Assembly (NCBI RefSeq): GCF_013032005.1 | Contig: NZ_WQBE01000004.1 | Location: 248,001-312,000, forward strand | DNA: 64,000 nucleotides | Origin: Ruegeria atlantica | GTDB taxonomy: Bacteria; Pseudomonadota; Alphaproteobacteria; Rhodobacterales; Rhodobacteraceae | Direction: 5' to 3' | Shown: positions 61,863 through 64,000 of the stretch, in pieces | How the letters are laid out: the number at the start of each line of letters is the position of its first letter | Numbering within the stretch: the stretch's first letter is position 1 | The notes under the pieces: generated by a model | Seen by the model: only the letters and a program-made list of their open reading frames with translations | What the model was told of the DNA's origin: nothing | The model's database searches: none | Position numbers and translations under genes: made by a program

Positions 61863-61902
61863 TCCATTACAAAAGAATGAAATCAGGGGGATGAGCGGAT
61901 GA
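61855..61902 (+). CDS. 15-codon mini-ORF bridging ABC ATPase and permease
   Basis: An ATG inside the last codons of the ATPase gene opens a short frame (MSNPLQKNEIRGMSG) whose TGA overlaps the permease ATG (ATGA). GGAGG stands 6 bases before it. It may only carry ribosomes across the 36-base gap between the two genes, or it may be chance. No function is claimed. Confidence 0.35.
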   Translation: MSNPLQKNEIRGMSG

Positions 61903-62984
61903 TTGTGTTGGAGAAACGGCCGCAGCCGTCCAAGGCGTGGTCTTATGCCACCCCGCTGGTGGCGGTGTTGGCAACGATGGTGTTTGGCGGCATTCTGTTC
62001 GCCATTCTGGGTAAGAACCCGATCGAAGCAATCGGCACTATTTTCTGGGAACCTCTGTTCGGAGAATTCGCCTTTTATTACCGTCCGCAATTGCTGGTGA
62101 AAGGGGCACCTCTGGTGCTGATCGCCATTGGCCTATCGCTGGGTTTCCGCGCCGGTATCTGGAATATCGGGGCCGAGGGTCAATACATCATGGGTGCCAT
62201 CTTTGGGGCCGGTGCGGGCTTGGCCTTCTATCCGCTAGAGGCGTTTTACGTCTTTCCGATCATGGTGATCGCTGGCGCGCTTGGCGGTTGGTTGTGGGCA
62301 TCCATTCCGGCCTTTCTAAAGGTCCGCTTCGGCACCAATGAAATACTTGTTTCGCTGATGCTGGTGTACGTGGCCGAACAGATGCTGGCCTCGGTCTCGC
62401 TGGGCCTGCTGAAAAACCCTGAAGGCTTCGGCTTTCCCGGCTCGCGTAACCTGCAATCCTATGAAAGCGCACATAATGCGGAACTGATCGCGGGGTCCGG
62501 GATGCACTGGGGTGTCGTGACCGCGCTGATCGCGGTGATCTTTGCCTATGTCCTGCTGAACCGACACATGTTGGGCTTCCACATCCGGCTGACCGGAGAA
62601 GCCCCTCGCGCGGCAAAGTTTGCAGGCGTGAACCCGGCACGTCTGATCCTGTTCTGTCTGGGTCTGTCCGGTGCGCTGGCAGGGCTTGCTGGGATGTTCG
62701 AAGTGTCCGGCCCATCGGGTGTGGTCAGCATCGACTTTAACGTCGGCTATGGCTTTACCGCGATCATCGTGGCCTTTCTGGGCCGCCTGCATCCGGTGGG
62801 TATCCTGCTGGCCGGTGGCCTGATGGCGCTGACTTATATCGGCGGTGAAATCGCGCAGTCTCAGCTGGGCCTGCCCGCCGCTGCCATTCAAGTGTTCCAG
62901 GGAATGCTTCTGTTCTTCCTGCTGGCTTTCGACCTTTTGACCAACTACCGCATCCGTGCGGCCCATAGCGAGGTAGCGTTATGA
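61899..62984 (+). CDS. Nucleoside/purine ABC transporter permease (first)
   Basis: A 361-residue inner-membrane permease of the BPD_transp_2 type with about eight to ten helices. The coupling motif IWNIGAEGQYIMGA is typical of YufP-like nucleoside importers. A GGGGGA ribosome site lies 8 bases before the ATG. Its stop overlaps the next small gene by ATGA. Confidence 0.93.
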   Translation: MIVLEKRPQPSKAWSYATPLVAVLATMVFGGILFAILGKNPIEAIGTIFWEPLFGEFAFYYRPQLLVKGAPLVLIAIGLSLGFRAGIWNIGAEGQYIMGAIFGAGAGLAFYPLEAFYVFPIMVIAGALGGWLWASIPAFLKVRFGTNEILVSLMLVYVAEQMLASVSLGLLKNPEGFGFPGSRNLQSYESAHNAELIAGSGMHWGVVTALIAVIFAYVLLNRHMLGFHIRLTGEAPRAAKFAGVNPARLILFCLGLSGALAGLAGMFEVSGPSGVVSIDFNVGYGFTAIIVAFLGRLHPVGILLAGGLMALTYIGGEIAQSQLGLPAAAIQVFQGMLLFFLLAFDLLTNYRIRAAHSEVAL

Positions 62985-63292
62985 ATGCCTTAGTCAGCGC
63001 CATTCAAACAGATCGCCGCGCGATGATTATTCACGTAGGTCTCGGACTGCTCTTTCCAATATTCATGGGATGCGTCCTGCTTTTAACCGATATGGCAACG
63101 AACAGTTTCGACACGGCTCGGGTAGTCGCCGGATTGCTGATTGTCGTCCTGTTTCACCCCATGAACAAACTCGCAGAGCGCCTAAGCGGTCCTTGGCCCG
63201 AACGGTTTGGTTTCTTAACCCGGCTTGCCCCGATGTTTGTGTGTCTTGCGGCAAGCGCTGCGTCTGTTTTCCTCTTTCTGGTCAAGGAGTGA
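62981..63292 (+). CDS. Small hypothetical membrane protein in the ABC importer operon
   Basis: A 103-residue protein with about three hydrophobic segments (near 15-38, 46-60 and 82-101) and a conserved-looking middle part FHPMNKLAERLSGPWPERFG. I do not recognise a family. It overlaps the first permease by four bases and ends 3 bp before the second permease, so it is tightly embedded in the importer operon. A role as an accessory membrane subunit is inferred from position only. Confidence 0.75.
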   Translation: MNALVSAIQTDRRAMIIHVGLGLLFPIFMGCVLLLTDMATNSFDTARVVAGLLIVVLFHPMNKLAERLSGPWPERFGFLTRLAPMFVCLAASAASVFLFLVKE

Positions 63293-63295
63293 CCC

Positions 63296-64000
63296 ATGGA
63301 CCTTGGCGAAATTAATCCCGTACTTCTGATCGCGTCACTAATGGTGGCTGCAACCCCGCTGCTGCTGGCTGCAATCGGAGAGCTGGTGGTCGAGAAAGCA
63401 GGCGTCCTGAACCTTGGCGTCGAGGGTATGATGATCGTGGGTGCAATCAGCGGATTTGCGATCTCGGTCGAAACCGGCTCACCCTGGCTGGGGTTCATTG
63501 CGGCGGCCATCGGCGGCGCCGTACTGTCGCTACTGTTTGTGCTGCTGACACAGTTCGCGCTAGCCAATCAGGTTGCAAGTGGTTTGGCCCTAACCCTGTT
63601 TGGCCTGGGTTTCAGCGCCCTTCTGGGCCAAAGCTATGTAGGTATCAAGCCGCCCAGCATGGGTGACATCCACATCCCGGTGATCAGCGATATCCCGGTG
63701 ATCGGCCCGATCCTGTTCCAGCATGACCCGATCCTGTATGTCGGTATCGCACTAACAGCCGCCGTGTGGGCCGTTCTGAAATACACTCGCGTCGGTTTGA
63801 TCCTGCGCGCGGTGGGTGAAAACCACGATGCGGCTCACGCCTTGGGTTACAAGGTTATCAAGATCCGCATCATGGCGATCCTGTTCGGTGGCGCATGCGC
63901 GGGCCTCGGCGGAGCCTATATCAGCCTGATCCGCGTCCCGCAGTGGACCGAGGGCATGACGGCCGGTGTCGGCTGGATCGCCCTGGCGCTGGTGGTCTTC
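63296..64000 (+). CDS. Nucleoside/purine ABC transporter permease (second, cut by window end)
   Basis: The first 235 residues of a second BPD_transp_2 permease, in frame to the window edge. The coupling motif VLNLGVEGMMIVGA and multiple helices match YufQ-like proteins; the family averages about 320 residues, so roughly 80 are missing. AAGGAG precedes the ATG. With the first permease it would form a heterodimeric channel. A BmpA-like binding protein is expected nearby but not visible. Confidence 0.93.
   Translation, partial: MDLGEINPVLLIASLMVAATPLLLAAIGELVVEKAGVLNLGVEGMMIVGAISGFAISVETGSPWLGFIAAAIGGAVLSLLFVLLTQFALANQVASGLALTLFGLGFSALLGQSYVGIKPPSMGDIHIPVISDIPVIGPILFQHDPILYVGIALTAAVWAVLKYTRVGLILRAVGENHDAAHALGYKVIKIRIMAILFGGACAGLGGAYISLIRVPQWTEGMTAGVGWIALALVVF

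Overview
The window looks like chromosomal DNA from a marine alphaproteobacterium of the Rhodobacterales (Roseobacter group). The evidence is the high-GC coding sequence, several small families typical of that order (DUF1150 beside Hsp20, DUF1489, DUF2125, the DUF2161 nuclease-like family), a family II pyrophosphatase, a class II (B12-dependent) ribonucleotide reductase, a short HisG paired with HisZ, and a five-gene atpHAGDC operon without Fo genes. This assignment rests on family knowledge, not on a database search. Nearly all of the window is dense housekeeping sequence. I see no tRNA or rRNA gene, CRISPR array, insertion sequence or prophage.

Layout. 1-1.8 kb: a PhzF-like isomerase (cut by the window edge), then an Hsp20-DUF1150 heat-shock pair and a DUF465 protein. 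1.9-7.8 kb: a covalent-flavin oxidoreductase diverging from purEK, then an operon of an EamA exporter, a secreted lipase and a PhnM-like amidohydrolase. 7.9-10.8 kb: groES-groEL with a CIRCE operator, and a DUF2161 protein. 10.9-20.7 kb, mostly plus strand: TraB/GumN-like, ppaC, DUF389, a HAD hydrolase, MaoC, a broken Stf0 sulfotransferase, ribF, a cysteine-cluster protein, a threonine aldolase-like enzyme, a DsbA-like isomerase and prs. 20.8-27.6 kb: rpiB, a more A/T-rich patch with an orphan membrane protein and an H-type lectin protein, then atpHAGDC. 27.9-32.7 kb: a methyltransferase, gloB, clpA and a kinase-like protein. 32.8-37.3 kb: a MotA/MotB-like pair with a long coiled coil, a ChaC-like cyclotransferase and DUF2125. 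37.3-41.6 kb: hisC-tyrA-extensin, then a cysteine-desulfurase-like enzyme diverging from an Lrp/AsnC regulator. 42-50 kb: rpsD, nrdJ, DUF1489 and hisS-hisZ-hisG. 50-55 kb: slyX, an SDR, two small exported proteins and dnaE. 55.6-64 kb: xdhABC running without a break into a BmpA-type nucleoside/purine ABC importer, which leaves the window in its second permease.

How the genes work together. Purine and nucleotide metabolism recurs: purEK (de novo synthesis), prs and rpiB (PRPP and pentose phosphates), nrdJ (deoxynucleotides), and xdhABC with the importer (uptake and oxidation of purines). Histidine metabolism is split between hisS-hisZ-hisG and hisC-tyrA. Many adjacent genes overlap by ATGA, GTGA or TGATG, so translational coupling is the rule.

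The least explained parts are the small membrane protein and a 15-codon mini-ORF inside the importer operon, the MotA/MotB-like pair, the A/T-rich patch between rpiB and atpC, the decaying sulfotransferase, and several palindromes in divergent promoter regions. No single locus stands out clearly as an undescribed system; the first two are the best candidates for follow-up.
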